DNA of 64,000 nucleotides from an uncultured Bacteroidales bacterium (GTDB lineage Bacteria; Bacteroidota; Bacteroidia; Bacteroidales; Bacteroidaceae). Position numbers and translations under genes: made by a program. Below are positions 7,838 through 17,305 of the stretch, piece by piece. Under the pieces are notes generated by a model, which ran no database searches, was not told the DNA's origin, and saw nothing but the letters and a program-made list of their open reading frames with translations. Position 1 is the stretch's first letter; the number at the start of each line of letters is the position of its first letter. The stretch lies in contig CAMAFY010000010.1 in assembly GCA_945833885.1 (NCBI GenBank), forward strand, positions 1 to 64,000, given 5' to 3'.

Positions 7838-10147
7838 ATGAAAAAATTATCTATTCTATTCGCATTTCTCCTCACAACCGCCACGGCATCGGCCCAATTC
7901 GGCGTCACCGATGAGCAATTCGACTCCATCCAGGCCGCCCGCGATTCCATGGAAGTGGTCCTCAACGAAGCCAGCGTCTCCGTCAAAAAGCGGGTCATCA
8001 AGGCTGAAATCGACAAACTTGTCTACTCCGTTTCCGACGATCCCGAGGCGGCGACCCAAAGCCTTACCGAAATGTTGCGGAAGGTGCCGATGGTGACCGT
8101 CGACGGTGACGACAACATCAAACTGAACGGACAGGCAGGATTCAAGGTATACGTCAACGGAAAGCCCAACCAGATGATGTCCGAAAACCCGAAAGAGATC
8201 TTCAAATCCTACCCTGCCTCGGCGGTAAAGAAGGTGGAAGTCATCACCGACCCCGGAGCAAAGTATGACGCGGAAGGGGTTTCGGGCATTCTGAACATTG
8301 TAACCGTCGCCGAAACCGTCACAAAAGGATGGACCATCACCCCACGTCTGAACGTCAACAACCAAGGTTACGGCGGAGGATTCTACGGAACGGTGCAATA
8401 TGGTAAGTTCACCATGTCAGCAAACTACGGATTTGGCGTCCAGAACTGGACAAAAGCCACCGAGAACGACAACACTTTCCTATACGAAGGTCAGGAGAAA
8501 TTCCACATGCTCCAAAGCAACGGGGCGGCAAGTCCCGACATTTTCTACAATTTCGGCGGCATCGACGCCTCGTATGAGTTCGGCGAACACGACCTTTTGA
8601 GCGTCAGTGCCGGCGTTTTCGGCCACAAATTCGACTACGATGCTATCGGAACTTCCGCCATGACTGACGCTTCCGGCCGTCCGGTCTACGGCTACAAGAG
8701 CCGCATCGTCACGCACAACAACAGCATGAACTACAATGCCGGAGCCGACTACCAGCACACTTTCGCATCGCCGGAACAGACTCTTACCTTCTCATACCGC
8801 TACAACGGGACGCCCAGCAACGAGAAACGCCGGCAGGAATCGTTCGACATTTACGGAGCGGAATTCGTACCCTCGCTCACAGACCAGGACATGGACCCCG
8901 ACCATCATTCGAGGGAACACACCGTTCAGGCGGACTTCACCACCCCGTTCGGCAAGGAACACCAACTGTCGGTGGGCGGAAAATTCATCCGGCGCATCAA
9001 TGAAAGCGACTCCCGAGAGTTCGTAAAACCGTCGGAAGGTGTGGGTGTCGGCGACTGGACTCTCAATGATGCCGCCTCGATTCACTACAAACATCTCGGC
9101 GACATCGCGTCAGCCTATGCGGAATATGTGATGAAAATCCGGAATTTCAGCCTGCGCGGCGGCCTGCGCTACGAACATTTCCACGTAAACGTCAGGTATC
9201 CCGACGGGAAACGCCCAGGTTTCAATCGGAACTTCGATAATCTGCTGCCCTCAATCAACGTCGGCTACAACATTTCTCCCCTGCAAATGCTGAAAATGTC
9301 CTATTCTTTCCGCATCGCACGGCCGGGAATCTCACAACTTTCGCCTTATGTCGACAACTCCGTACCGGGTTTCGCCAACTACGGCAACCCGCGTCTGGAA
9401 AGCGAAGAGGGGCACAACTTCGGGTTCGACTACAACCTTTTCAAGACAAAGTTCAGCATTGCCCTCAACGCCAACTTCAGTTTCAGCAACAATGGTCTGA
9501 CCAATTACAGTTTTATCGACCGCCAGCAATGCCTGAACACCACATACGACAACTTCATCCTCCGACGTTCGGGCAACGTTTCGGGCTTCATCAACTGGAA
9601 TATCTCGCCACACACGTCGCTAAGCGTCAATGGTAACGCCGGATATACCGACCTTCGCGTGGACCACAACGTGGATGCCAACGAAAACCACGACGCTTTC
9701 CACATCAAACAGCACAACAACGGATGGCAGGCATACGGATTTGCCAACCTGCAACAGGAAATTTGGTGGAAGATGAAGGTAGGAATCTCCGCCGGAGGCG
9801 GACTTCCGTGGATATCAATCCAGCAAACCGGCAGCAACTGGTACTTCTATAGCCTGAGCCTTTCCCGCTCTTTCCTCAAAGAAAAACGGCTTCAGGTGTC
9901 GCTCAACATCAACAATTTCTGCAATCCCTACCGCACTTACACCTCCACGGACAAGGGAAACGGATTCGTAAAGACGTCAAACACGCGCAATTATCAGATG
10001 AATTTCGGTATGAGCATCTCGTGGCGTCTGGGCAAACTACAGACGATGGTCAAGAAATCGCGCCGGACCATCACGAACGATGACGTGGCAGCACCTCAAA
10101 ACACCAACGCCCAGGGCGGCGCACCGGGCAATATGGGGGGCAAATAA
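7838..10147 (+). CDS. TonB-dependent receptor-like outer-membrane protein
   Basis: A 769-residue protein with an N-terminal signal peptide cut after about TASAQ. Residues 40-160 look like a TonB plug (LTEMLRKVPMVTVDGDDNI, then VKKVEVITDPGAKYDAEGV), followed by alternating amphipathic strands typical of the OMP_b-brl_3 class. The carboxypeptidase-like N-terminal extension of SusC proteins is missing and no SusD gene is adjacent, so this is not a classical glycan-uptake pair. The tail after the last strands is polar (GAPGNMGGK) rather than a terminal aromatic residue, which this class tolerates. Substrate unknown. The gene stands alone, between two long gaps, and ends before a strong terminator. 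Confidence 0.85.
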   Translation: MKKLSILFAFLLTTATASAQFGVTDEQFDSIQAARDSMEVVLNEASVSVKKRVIKAEIDKLVYSVSDDPEAATQSLTEMLRKVPMVTVDGDDNIKLNGQAGFKVYVNGKPNQMMSENPKEIFKSYPASAVKKVEVITDPGAKYDAEGVSGILNIVTVAETVTKGWTITPRLNVNNQGYGGGFYGTVQYGKFTMSANYGFGVQNWTKATENDNTFLYEGQEKFHMLQSNGAASPDIFYNFGGIDASYEFGEHDLLSVSAGVFGHKFDYDAIGTSAMTDASGRPVYGYKSRIVTHNNSMNYNAGADYQHTFASPEQTLTFSYRYNGTPSNEKRRQESFDIYGAEFVPSLTDQDMDPDHHSREHTVQADFTTPFGKEHQLSVGGKFIRRINESDSREFVKPSEGVGVGDWTLNDAASIHYKHLGDIASAYAEYVMKIRNFSLRGGLRYEHFHVNVRYPDGKRPGFNRNFDNLLPSINVGYNISPLQMLKMSYSFRIARPGISQLSPYVDNSVPGFANYGNPRLESEEGHNFGFDYNLFKTKFSIALNANFSFSNNGLTNYSFIDRQQCLNTTYDNFILRRSGNVSGFINWNISPHTSLSVNGNAGYTDLRVDHNVDANENHDAFHIKQHNNGWQAYGFANLQQEIWWKMKVGISAGGGLPWISIQQTGSNWYFYSLSLSRSFLKEKRLQVSLNINNFCNPYRTYTSTDKGNGFVKTSNTRNYQMNFGMSISWRLGKLQTMVKKSRRTITNDDVAAPQNTNAQGGAPGNMGGK

Positions 10148-10175
10148 CTGGACACCCCCCCCCTGACAAGCGCAC

Positions 10176-10224
10176 GGCGTGCGGCATTTTCCCATCGCGG
10201 GAGGTGCCGCACGCCATCGTTTTT
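10176..10224 (+). terminator. Terminator of the 7838 receptor gene
   Basis: A perfect 11-bp stem, GGCGTGCGGCA with TGCCGCACGCC, closed by an 18-nt loop and followed by ATCGTTTTT. It lies 29 bp after the stop codon. Confidence 0.85.
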
Positions 10225-10468
10225 GCCGTCTGCCGCGACGGGGTGGCGGGGAAAAGGCCGCGACCGCAAACCGCAGATGCCGATCCTGCCTTGTCGGGAA
10301 AGGGGCGGTTCCACCGGGGGCCGTTTCAAGAAGCGCCGGAAACGCTTTATAGCTTCCGCCTGAAAAGCCGTCCTCTGCAAGGGGCTTCGGCGTCATTCCG
10401 CCGTGCGTTTGCAAGGTGCTTTCTCACGGAAAACAGCGTTGTTTCGCACCGCTTCCGAAGAGGCTGGG

Positions 10469-10556
10469 GGAAAGTGCCGCACTTCGCGTCGGAAAGTGCC
10501 GCATTTCGCGCATGAAAGTGCGACAGTTTGAGGCCGAAAGTGCCGCACTTTTCACC
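10469..10556. repeat. 22-bp dyad-core array, 4 units
   Basis: Units start at 10469, 10491, 10513 and 10535. Three carry AAAGTGCCGCAyTT, the dyad core. Two further 22-bp blocks upstream (10425-10468) may be decayed units. Confidence 0.93.
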
Positions 10557-11143
10557 GGGGCTTCCAATGCCCTGTTTTCCGCGGTTCCGAACCCTTCGCC
10601 TGCAAGGCTCGCACAAGGCGTACCGGCATTCCGGCGAACGTATAAATATACAACGCTTTACGATGTTATGTTTTTTGGAAATTCCGACATTCATCCCCGA
10701 AAACGCGGACGGAAATCGCAGGATTTCATCCTTCGTCCTCCTGCTATGGCATATCGAGAACCAAACATTGCTCGCTCCCATTCCGCCCCTTTCCATACGG
10801 AGATGTCCGCGTTTCCTCCGCGCGTTTTCAGGTGTCTCTTTCATGGAGATTCGGGGAATGAGACACCTTTGCAGCGTTCCACCTGAACCGGTGTCCGCCC
10901 TTCCGCCTCCGGACATCGCCGTCAACATAAAATCCAAGCGCTTTTCCAGTCGGAAACGCCAATGATCTGGGGCACCGGTTTTCGGGCATCGGAGGTCGGA
11001 ATTTTGCACGCTGAATTAAAATCCAATATACTTCATTTCACCACTTACAAAAGAAAATTGTAACCTTATTGTAAAAATCCCCCCCCAATTAAGGTTTTTT
11101 AACATAATTTTCGGGCAATTCGTAGAAAAAAACGAAGCAACAC

Positions 11144-11174
11144 TTGCAATTCACCGAAATATATTCTATTTTTG
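11144..11174 (+). promoter_or_regulatory. Promoter of the TPR regulator gene
   Basis: TTGC at 11144, exactly 19 bp, then TATTTTTG at 11167, the Bacteroidetes housekeeping arrangement. The predicted start of transcription near 11181 leaves a leader of about 330 nt. Confidence 0.7.
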
Positions 11175-11249
11175 CAAACGACAAATATATAAATAGACAC
11201 CAACATATTCTGTTGCACCCTCCGCATCCCAAAGCCGAAATAACGGATA

Positions 11250-11323
11250 GTGGAGGAAAAAGGATCGAACCTTTTTCATCAGCAACCGAATTTTCCTGTT
11301 CCACAGCACTCGCATTCCTCCAC
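11250..11323 (+). ncRNA. Structured element in the TPR regulator leader
   Basis: A 9-bp closing stem (GTGGAGGAA at 11250, TTCCTCCAC at 11315) encloses a second hairpin (AAAAAGG at 11257, CCTTTTT at 11270, loop ATCGAA). The two stems share two A residues, so they cannot both form fully. The element lies between the promoter and the gene and could be a regulatory leader. Its other strand resembles the acceptor and T arms of a tRNA but lacks a D arm. Confidence 0.4.
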
Positions 11324-11508
11324 CCGGAGAACGAGTTTTTTACGCAGAATTTCCGGTATTCCGTCCAGCGCGACAGAAGGGGTTCACCATCTTCCGACGG
11401 TGGATTCCGTGCCATAATTCCGCACAAGCGAAAACGTTTCCCGCATTTCCCGGAAAACACCGCCGAAAGTCTGGCGACAGGTCCTCAAAAATCCTATCAG
11501 CAAACTTT

Positions 11509-13257
11509 ATGACGCAGATTCGTAAGATTCTTGTTTTTTTATCCCTTATTCTATCTTTTGCAAGTTGCGACTTCACTGATGACGGGCCGAAGACCGATAT
11601 TTATACGGTCGGCTATAAGATGTTGCCGAAGTATTTGGTCGAAAACGAACTTCCCACCGACAGTCTTTTGAGGGGAATAACGCGCTATGCCATGTTCTCA
11701 CGTGTGGACAAACATCCGGAATCCGTGATGTGCAACCTCGACAACATCTATGCAAAACTGCACAAGAAGGGCAGCGGCGACGGACTTTTTACGGACATCA
11801 TACTCGCAAAGGCGGTGGTTTCCGCCGACCGCTTGGCAGATAGCATCACATTGGACTACATTCGTCAGGCCATTCCCCAAATCGAACTCGAGACGACACC
11901 CGATGGTGTGATGCGGCGATACACAACTGCGGCATACGCAGCATTGCTGACGTCAAGCGAGGAAGGCAATGAAATGACCATCAACCTCTGCCAAAACGCC
12001 ATAAAGTTCCAACGTCTGCACCCCGAATGCCAAACCCATCCGGAAATTTACAACTATCTTGGGCAGGCCGCCTACGAGAACGGCGAGACGGAAATCACGA
12101 TGACCACCATCTCAAAGGCGCTGGAACTGGCACACACCACCGGCAACAAGCGGCAGGAGGCCCGGGCTTACGCCACACTTGCACGGGGATTCAGGAGCGA
12201 AGGACTGTTCCTGCAAGAGAAAATGACGGCGGAAAAGGCCTTCAACCTCGCCAAAAACATTCCTGTAGGCGAGACAAAGACCCTGGCAGCACGGGTCATG
12301 GGATGGGCTTATGAGGACCAACAGCAACTTGACTCAGCACTTTATTACCTCAATCTTGCCCACAAAATCAGCGACAGCGTGCATCTTCAAAGCGTCGCAC
12401 GCGACATTCTTGAAAACGATATCAACAGAATCAAGCGAAACGGTTGCAGACAACCCGACTCAACACTCGCATCCCGGGCACAGTATCTGCAGGAATACAC
12501 CAAAGTGCTGATTGACATGGGCAGGGTGGAAACCCTGGAAAACGACATCCAACCTGCGCTCTCGCGCAACCGGACCATCATGTTCTATGCCATCGGCATC
12601 TGCCTGTTGATCAGCCTTCTCTCCCTGACCGGCATCTACATCTTCCGAAATTACCAGCGGAAACTTCACGCCGAAAAGGACGCGCACCTTGAAGGTATAG
12701 CGGCAAGGCTCCGCAATGTCACCTCGCAATACCGGACAACGAGCGAGAAACTCGAGGAAGTCAAGAGCCGGTTGTCCTCGGCTGAGGAGAACAGGGAGCA
12801 ACTGACCCAAAAGATTTTGGCCATGGAAGACCGCCTGTCGGACAAGGAAGGGGAACTGAAAGACGCGAACACCCGCCTCTCAAACAAGCAGGCTTTCATC
12901 GCAAGTCTCCAAGAAGAGCAGAAGGAACAGGAGCAAAGGATGCAGGAAATCAACAGACGTTTTGCCCACAAGGAGTTCAATCTTGAAGAGGCAGTCAGCA
13001 ATCCCCGCCACTTTGCACGCGACTTTCTGGCCGTACATCCCGACTTTGAGCGCGCACTCAAGGAACGTTCCACCAACATTTCCTCGCACGACGTCCTGCT
13101 TTGCATACTAATCGTGCTCGATGTGTCGAAGGATAACATAGCAAGTGTGCTGAAAATACGTCCCGAGAGCCTCAATGTGGCACGACATCGTCTGCGTACG
13201 AAACTCGGACTGTCGCGCTACGACAATCTTTACACCATACTCCGCTCACACCTTTGA
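11509..13257 (+). CDS. Lipoprotein TPR sensor-regulator with C-terminal helix-turn-helix
   Basis: A 582-residue protein. Residues 1-20 form a lipoprotein signal (lipobox LSFASC). Residues 100-330 are helical pairs of TPR type. One membrane span (about 345-368, MFYAIGICLLISLLSLTGIYIF) is followed by a long coiled coil rich in E, K and Q, and then by a C-terminal domain of about 60 residues (SSHDVLLCILIVLDVSKDNI, then VARHRLRTKLGLSR) that looks like a LuxR-type helix-turn-helix. This layout is common among Bacteroidales membrane-anchored transcription factors that sense outside the cytoplasm. A lipobox together with an internal span is unusual, and the signal may act as a plain anchor. The target is unknown. 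Confidence 0.78.
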   Translation: MTQIRKILVFLSLILSFASCDFTDDGPKTDIYTVGYKMLPKYLVENELPTDSLLRGITRYAMFSRVDKHPESVMCNLDNIYAKLHKKGSGDGLFTDIILAKAVVSADRLADSITLDYIRQAIPQIELETTPDGVMRRYTTAAYAALLTSSEEGNEMTINLCQNAIKFQRLHPECQTHPEIYNYLGQAAYENGETEITMTTISKALELAHTTGNKRQEARAYATLARGFRSEGLFLQEKMTAEKAFNLAKNIPVGETKTLAARVMGWAYEDQQQLDSALYYLNLAHKISDSVHLQSVARDILENDINRIKRNGCRQPDSTLASRAQYLQEYTKVLIDMGRVETLENDIQPALSRNRTIMFYAIGICLLISLLSLTGIYIFRNYQRKLHAEKDAHLEGIAARLRNVTSQYRTTSEKLEEVKSRLSSAEENREQLTQKILAMEDRLSDKEGELKDANTRLSNKQAFIASLQEEQKEQEQRMQEINRRFAHKEFNLEEAVSNPRHFARDFLAVHPDFERALKERSTNISSHDVLLCILIVLDVSKDNIASVLKIRPESLNVARHRLRTKLGLSRYDNLYTILRSHL

Positions 13258-13378
13258 CGCGCTTTCTTTGGCATTTTCGCCCATAAATTTCAGTGAAATG
13301 CCGAAAAATGACCCGAAGAAAACCGAACATTCTGTATTTTTTGCTACTTTTGCACGGAAAGAACGCAAAAAATAGAAC

Positions 13379-13801
13379 ATGAAAAATATGAAAAAGTATC
13401 TCTTCTCACTCATCATTGCCATCTGTGGCGCCCTGAATTGTCAGGCACAAACCAACCTCGTTGACTGCGTAATCATTGAATTCAACAACGGCGAAAGCCT
13501 CTCTCTCGCACTTCTACATACGCCAAAAGTGCAGTTCGAAAACGAGGATGTGCTTATCACCGCCGGAGATTTCGAGGCCACCTACCAGCGTTCCCTCCTC
13601 CATCGTTTCTATTTCAAGATGGACGTTGACGGCATTCATGCCATCGCCGACGCGGAAAAGAAGAGTGCAGGCACCATCTATGACACCCACGGACGCAAGG
13701 TTGCCGACTTCGAAGGCTCCATCGACGCCATCAATCTTCAGCAAGGCGTATACGTTGTGAAGACAAAAAGCGGCGAAAGTTTCAAGATGCTGAAAAAGTG
13801 A
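13379..13801 (+). CDS. Small secreted protein with T9SS-like C-terminal end
   Basis: A 140-residue protein with a signal peptide (MKNMKKYLFSLIIAICGALN, cut near CQAQ). The C-terminal 45 residues (GTIYDTHGRKVADFEGS, then GVYVVKTKSGESFKMLKK) match the pattern of type IX secretion sorting domains: a YD..GR.V strand, a GVY turn and a basic end. The remaining part has no family I recognise. A minus-7-like TACTTTTG lies at 13345. A start three codons downstream (MKKYL) is equally possible. It stands alone, before a terminator shared with the convergent ugd gene. Confidence 0.7.
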   Translation: MKNMKKYLFSLIIAICGALNCQAQTNLVDCVIIEFNNGESLSLALLHTPKVQFENEDVLITAGDFEATYQRSLLHRFYFKMDVDGIHAIADAEKKSAGTIYDTHGRKVADFEGSIDAINLQQGVYVVKTKSGESFKMLKK

Positions 13802-13989
13802 TTGCAACAAAGGCGGGGAAGGAAGGCCGGAAAATCGGTTGAAAACCACAAGACTCCCCGCTATTCATACCAAGCCCTCCGCTGAAAAGCGTAAATGTCT
13901 TTGCCGAAAAGCATAAGGATTCCTGCAGCAGGTACAAAACTTTCCGCTGAAAAGCATATAGAAAAAAGGGATGATTCCCAAAAGAAAAC

Positions 13990-14047
13990 AGTCCGCGCTC
14001 CGCAGACGTTCCACCATAGGAACCCTGCAGAGCGCGGACTTTTTTTG
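13990..14047 (+). terminator. Bidirectional terminator between the 13379 gene and ugd
   Basis: AGTCCGCGCTCCGCAG pairs with CTGCAGAGCGCGGACT apart from one mismatch, and is followed by TTTTTTT on the plus strand. The two flanking genes converge on it. Confidence 0.88.
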
Positions 14048-14081
14048 CTAAATGAACGGAAATGTCCGGCACACCACCGCA

Positions 14082-15512
14082 TCAGTCGCGACGGAAGATG
14101 TCGCGGGTATAGACCTTTTGCCGCACATCATCGAGCAAAACGTCATAACGGTTGGCGATGATGGCATGGCTTTGTGCCTTGAAATCGTCGAGATTGTTCA
14201 CCACCCGACTGCCAAAGAACGTAGATCCGTCCTCCAAAGTGGGCTCATATATGATGACTTCCGCGCCTTTCGCCTTGATGCGTTTCATGATACCTTGTAT
14301 GGCACTTTGGCGGAAATTATCAGAATTCGACTTCATTGTCAGGCGGAAAACACCGATGATGCAATGCTTTTCCGCCATACGGTCGTAGCGGTTCGTCCTA
14401 CTATAACTATAATATCCCGCGCGTTCCAGCACCTGATCTGCAATGAAATCCTTACGGGTTCGGTTACTTTCCACGATGGCGGTCATCATTTGTTGGGGCA
14501 CATCGGCGTAGTTTGCCAACAATTGTTTGGTGTCCTTCGGCAGACAATAGCCACCATAGCCGAAGGAAGGATTGTTGTAATGCGTGCCGATGCGGGGGTC
14601 GAGGCCCACACCTTCAATGATTGCACGGGTATCGAGCCCCTTAACCTCGGCATAAGTGTCGAGTTCGTTGAAATAACTGACGCGAAGTGCCAGATAGGTA
14701 TTGGCAAAAAGTTTCACGGCCTCCGCTTCCTTCATTCCCATGTACAGCACCGGGATGCCCTTATTCGGGAGGGCGTCAATCTCATCGTCGGTACAACCGA
14801 TGTATTGTTGGGCACAAATGGCGCCTTCCACCAACAATCCGGCGAAAATCTCCGCAGAATGTTGCAGATGATTGCCGGCAATCTCGCGGATAGCAGCGTC
14901 TTCGGCGGAGAATTCCTCCATACGGAGCATCTTGGGGACGCCGATAATGATGCGCGAAGGATAGAGGTTGTCGTAGAGGGCTTTGCTCTCGCGAAGGAAT
15001 TCAGGGGCGAAGAGCAGATGAAGTTTTGGACGGCTGTGGAGAGTTACGGGAGTTTGACCGTGCTCACGGCAGTATTCCTCGTGGCGCGACAGCACTTTCA
15101 TCCAGTTTTCTGCGTAACGCTGGTAGAGCGAGCGGCAATATCCTACGGGAATCGTGCTCTTGATGACCATCGTCGCCTCGGGATTGACCGTCAGGACAAG
15201 GTCGATGACCTCCTCAACATGCGAGGTGTCGAAGAAATTCTTCTGGGCATCGTAGTTCGTAGGTGCGGCGATGACGACAAATTCTGCCGACGCATACGCC
15301 GCAGCACCGTCAAGTGTGGCGGACAAACGCAAAGGACGCTCGGCAAGATAGCGCTCAATGTACTCGTCCTGAATGGGCGAACGGCGCTGATTGATCAAAT
15401 CTACCTTCTCCGGAATGACGTCAACACACGTCACATCATTGTGTTGGGCAAGCAATGTGGCAATGGAAAGACCCACATATCCTGTGCCTGCAACGGCTAT
15501 TTTACGGTTCAT
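14082..15512 (-). CDS. ugd: UDP-glucose 6-dehydrogenase
   Basis: A 476-residue UDP-glucose/GDP-mannose dehydrogenase. It oxidises the sugar nucleotide C6 twice with NAD+, giving the uronic acid used in surface polysaccharides. The Rossmann motif [10 protein letters not shown] sits at residues 8-17, and the catalytic cysteine motif [10 protein letters not shown] is followed by the central and C-terminal domains in family order. I choose the start at MNRKIAVAG, where the fold begins; 21 further codons upstream are open but unlike the family. At 476 residues it is longer than the 390-440 usual for short forms, from an insertion near residues 160-185. No polysaccharide cluster is in view; the gene stands alone. 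Confidence 0.9.
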   Translation of the reverse strand: MNRKIAVAGTGYVGLSIATLLAQHNDVTCVDVIPEKVDLINQRRSPIQDEYIERYLAERPLRLSATLDGAAAYASAEFVVIAAPTNYDAQKNFFDTSHVEEVIDLVLTVNPEATMVIKSTIPVGYCRSLYQRYAENWMKVLSRHEEYCREHGQTPVTLHSRPKLHLLFAPEFLRESKALYDNLYPSRIIIGVPKMLRMEEFSAEDAAIREIAGNHLQHSAEIFAGLLVEGAICAQQYIGCTDDEIDALPNKGIPVLYMGMKEAEAVKLFANTYLALRVSYFNELDTYAEVKGLDTRAIIEGVGLDPRIGTHYNNPSFGYGGYCLPKDTKQLLANYADVPQQMMTAIVESNRTRKDFIADQVLERAGYYSYSRTNRYDRMAEKHCIIGVFRLTMKSNSDNFRQSAIQGIMKRIKAKGAEVIIYEPTLEDGSTFFGSRVVNNLDDFKAQSHAIIANRYDVLLDDVRQKVYTRDIFRRD

Positions 15513-15614
15513 ATCGGGAATGGCTGTGGAATGAAACATTGGGAGTTTGCGACAAAGGTAACGAGAAAATGGCAATTATGTCGCAAGATTTGTCCAAAAA
15601 CAGCCTTCAATCCA

Positions 15615-15642
15615 TTGCTTTGAAAGGTTTTTTGTAACTTTG
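15615..15642 (+). promoter_or_regulatory. Promoter of the HAD hydrolase gene
   Basis: TTG at 15615 and TAACTTTG at 15635 with 17 bp between, close to the Bacteroidetes consensus. The start codon is about 85 bp downstream. Confidence 0.5.
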
Positions 15643-15730
15643 CCGAGGATTCAGACTCCCGAACCTGCCTGCACCCGACACGGCAACCTGGGATGACGGT
15701 CTCCGCGAAACCCTACCCGTTTTACAAACT

Positions 15731-16384
15731 ATGAAAGACTTCAAGTACATATTTTTCGACCTCGGCGGCGTGCTTTTCAACCTCAACACCCGCGCCGCTT
15801 TCCGCGCATTCAAGGAACTTGGCATGGGAATTCCCGATGAAATCATTGCCGACAACCAACCTTTGAACGGTCTTCCCGAAGGTCAGGCCATCGTAAAACT
15901 CATACATAGCATGGATCTTGGCAAAATCCGGGGCCCGGAATTCATGGAAATCGTAAAGAATGAATGCCGCCCGGGAACCACGGATGCAGAGATTCTGCAA
16001 GCATACAACGGCATGATTGAGGTGCCGGTGGCGCGTTTACAACTCCTAAAACGGCTCCGGACGAAGTATAAAGTGTATCTTTTGAGCAACATCGGCGACC
16101 TTCATTGGATGGCAGCCCAAGAAAAGGCGGTGGAACTGGGGTATTCCATGGACGAATGTTTCGACCATTGCTTCTGTTCCTTTGAAATGGGTGTGGCAAA
16201 GCCCGACCCACTCATCTTCGAACGTGCGATTGCCGAGAGCGGTGTCGTGCCGGAAGAGACGCTCTACATCGACGATTTCGATGCCAACATCGAGGCGGGA
16301 CGCCGCGCAGGTCTCATGGCTTACAAGATTGACGGCAACACCCTCGAGCAGCACATTCCGATACTTTTCCCCGATTTCTGCTGA
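15731..16384 (+). CDS. HAD-superfamily hydrolase (YihX-like)
   Basis: A 217-residue cytosolic phosphatase. Motif I reads FFDLGGVL (residues 8-15), as in the YihX subgroup, where the second aspartate is replaced. Motif II is LLSNIGDLH, motif III a lysine in MGVAKPDP, and motif IV LYIDDFDANI. YihX-type enzymes act on sugar phosphates such as glucose-1-phosphate; the substrate here cannot be read. The gene is divergent from ugd with its own promoter, and ends before a terminator about 100 bp downstream. Confidence 0.87.
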   Translation: MKDFKYIFFDLGGVLFNLNTRAAFRAFKELGMGIPDEIIADNQPLNGLPEGQAIVKLIHSMDLGKIRGPEFMEIVKNECRPGTTDAEILQAYNGMIEVPVARLQLLKRLRTKYKVYLLSNIGDLHWMAAQEKAVELGYSMDECFDHCFCSFEMGVAKPDPLIFERAIAESGVVPEETLYIDDFDANIEAGRRAGLMAYKIDGNTLEQHIPILFPDFC

Positions 16385-16486
16385 AATCATATCCGGAAGT
16401 ACAAGCATCCCCACCCTAATGCCCGGAACTCTTCAAGGCATTCGGGAAGGATTTGACTATACGGTTACAAACGATTGCCCCATCAT

Positions 16487-16525
16487 ATCCCCCAAAGGCT
16501 GCGATGACCTTTGGGGGATTTCTTT
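16487..16525 (+). terminator. Terminator of the HAD hydrolase gene
   Basis: A perfect 12-bp stem (ATCCCCCAAAGG with CCTTTGGGGGAT) with a 9-nt loop, followed by TTCTTTG. Confidence 0.82.
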
Positions 16526-16636
16526 GCAACCTTCCGGACATTTCAAGACCATCCGCCGCTGATCGTCTTGATGTTACGGCGGTTTCCCGCGTTTTTCACC
16601 ATCATCCAGCCACCTTTTTCGGACTGTTTTCCATTC

Positions 16637-16768
16637 CCCGTCCCGTCATTTTTCCGCCACCTGTTCCGTCATTTCATAATCCCGTTTCCGCCATTTCCGG
16701 CTCCCTATCCCGCTATTTTCCACTACTTTTCCGCCTATTCCCGCCCCTTTCCACCACGTTCCGTCCCT
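16637..16768. repeat. Degenerate 22-bp array, 6 units
   Basis: Units start at 16637, 16659, 16681, 16703, 16725 and 16747. Columns 7-14 read cCCGtCAT, TCCGTCAT, TCCGCCAT, CCCGCTAT and TCCGCCTA in successive units. The register is exact although other positions have diverged, and the sequence is unrelated to the dyad-core family. Confidence 0.8.
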
Positions 16769-17128
16769 CTGACGTTTGTCAACGAAACAACAAACACGGA
16801 AGTCTGTTTTTTCGACACCTGTAAACTTTTCACGAAGAAAAGTTGACAAAAGTCACTTTTACAAAACTTCCAGAAAACAAAAATGGCATGTTTACTTGCA
16901 AAAAATTATCCTATTCTTGACTTTTTGCCGCTATTTCATCGGAAAATGACGGCAGAAGCCATCGTTTTCATCAAAATCTGTTTACCTTTGCACACGTTTT
17001 TTTCAAAATCATTTCAAAAAACGTAACGACTCTTCACCACGATGTGTCAGCAAAAATACAAATATCCGATGGTACAAAAACGCCGCAAGGTCCTGCCCCG
17101 ACAGGCCAAACGGCTCCCCCACCCCGCA

Positions 17129-17187
17129 AATAATGAAAGGTAGGTCCTGCCCAATGCACCCAGCATGGCAGAACCTACCTTTCAGCC
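17129..17187 (+). promoter_or_regulatory. Terminator-like hairpin in the purF leader
   Basis: TGAAAGGTAGGTCCTGCC pairs with GGCAGAACCTACCTTTCA (one mismatch) and is followed by GCCTTTTTG. No gene ends within 700 bp upstream, and the purF start codon is about 120 bp downstream. It could be an attenuator in the leader of that gene, or the end of an unrecognised small transcript. Confidence 0.5.
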
Positions 17188-17305
17188 TTTTTGCGGCAAC
17201 ACCCCGGAATCGCTGACGCCGAAGACGCCGTAGACCACACTTTCACACCCGAAACTCCCTTTTTCCTCCACCATCCTATCCCACTCTCAAAACCCAACAC
17301 ACGGT

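Larger units (their letters stand above)
10148..11508. other. Gene-free gap of 1.36 kb
   Basis: This gap holds the receptor terminator, a four-unit 22-bp array, a well-formed promoter and a structured leader before the TPR regulator. No reading frame in it resembles a protein. Confidence 0.75.
16385..17305. other. Gene-free gap of 0.92 kb
   Basis: This gap holds the HAD gene terminator, a degenerate six-unit 22-bp array, an AT-rich part with a TACCTTTG element (16983-16990), and a terminator-like hairpin just ahead of purF. I see no gene. Confidence 0.7.

Noticed and set aside
11248-11324. tRNA gene on the minus strand
   Set aside because: Acceptor-like (GGAGGAA/TTCCTCC) and T-arm-like (GGTTCGATCC) parts are present, but no D stem or anticodon stem can be formed and no CCA follows.
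14052-15623. Plus-strand open frame of 523 codons
   Set aside because: Antisense of ugd with no protein-like motifs.
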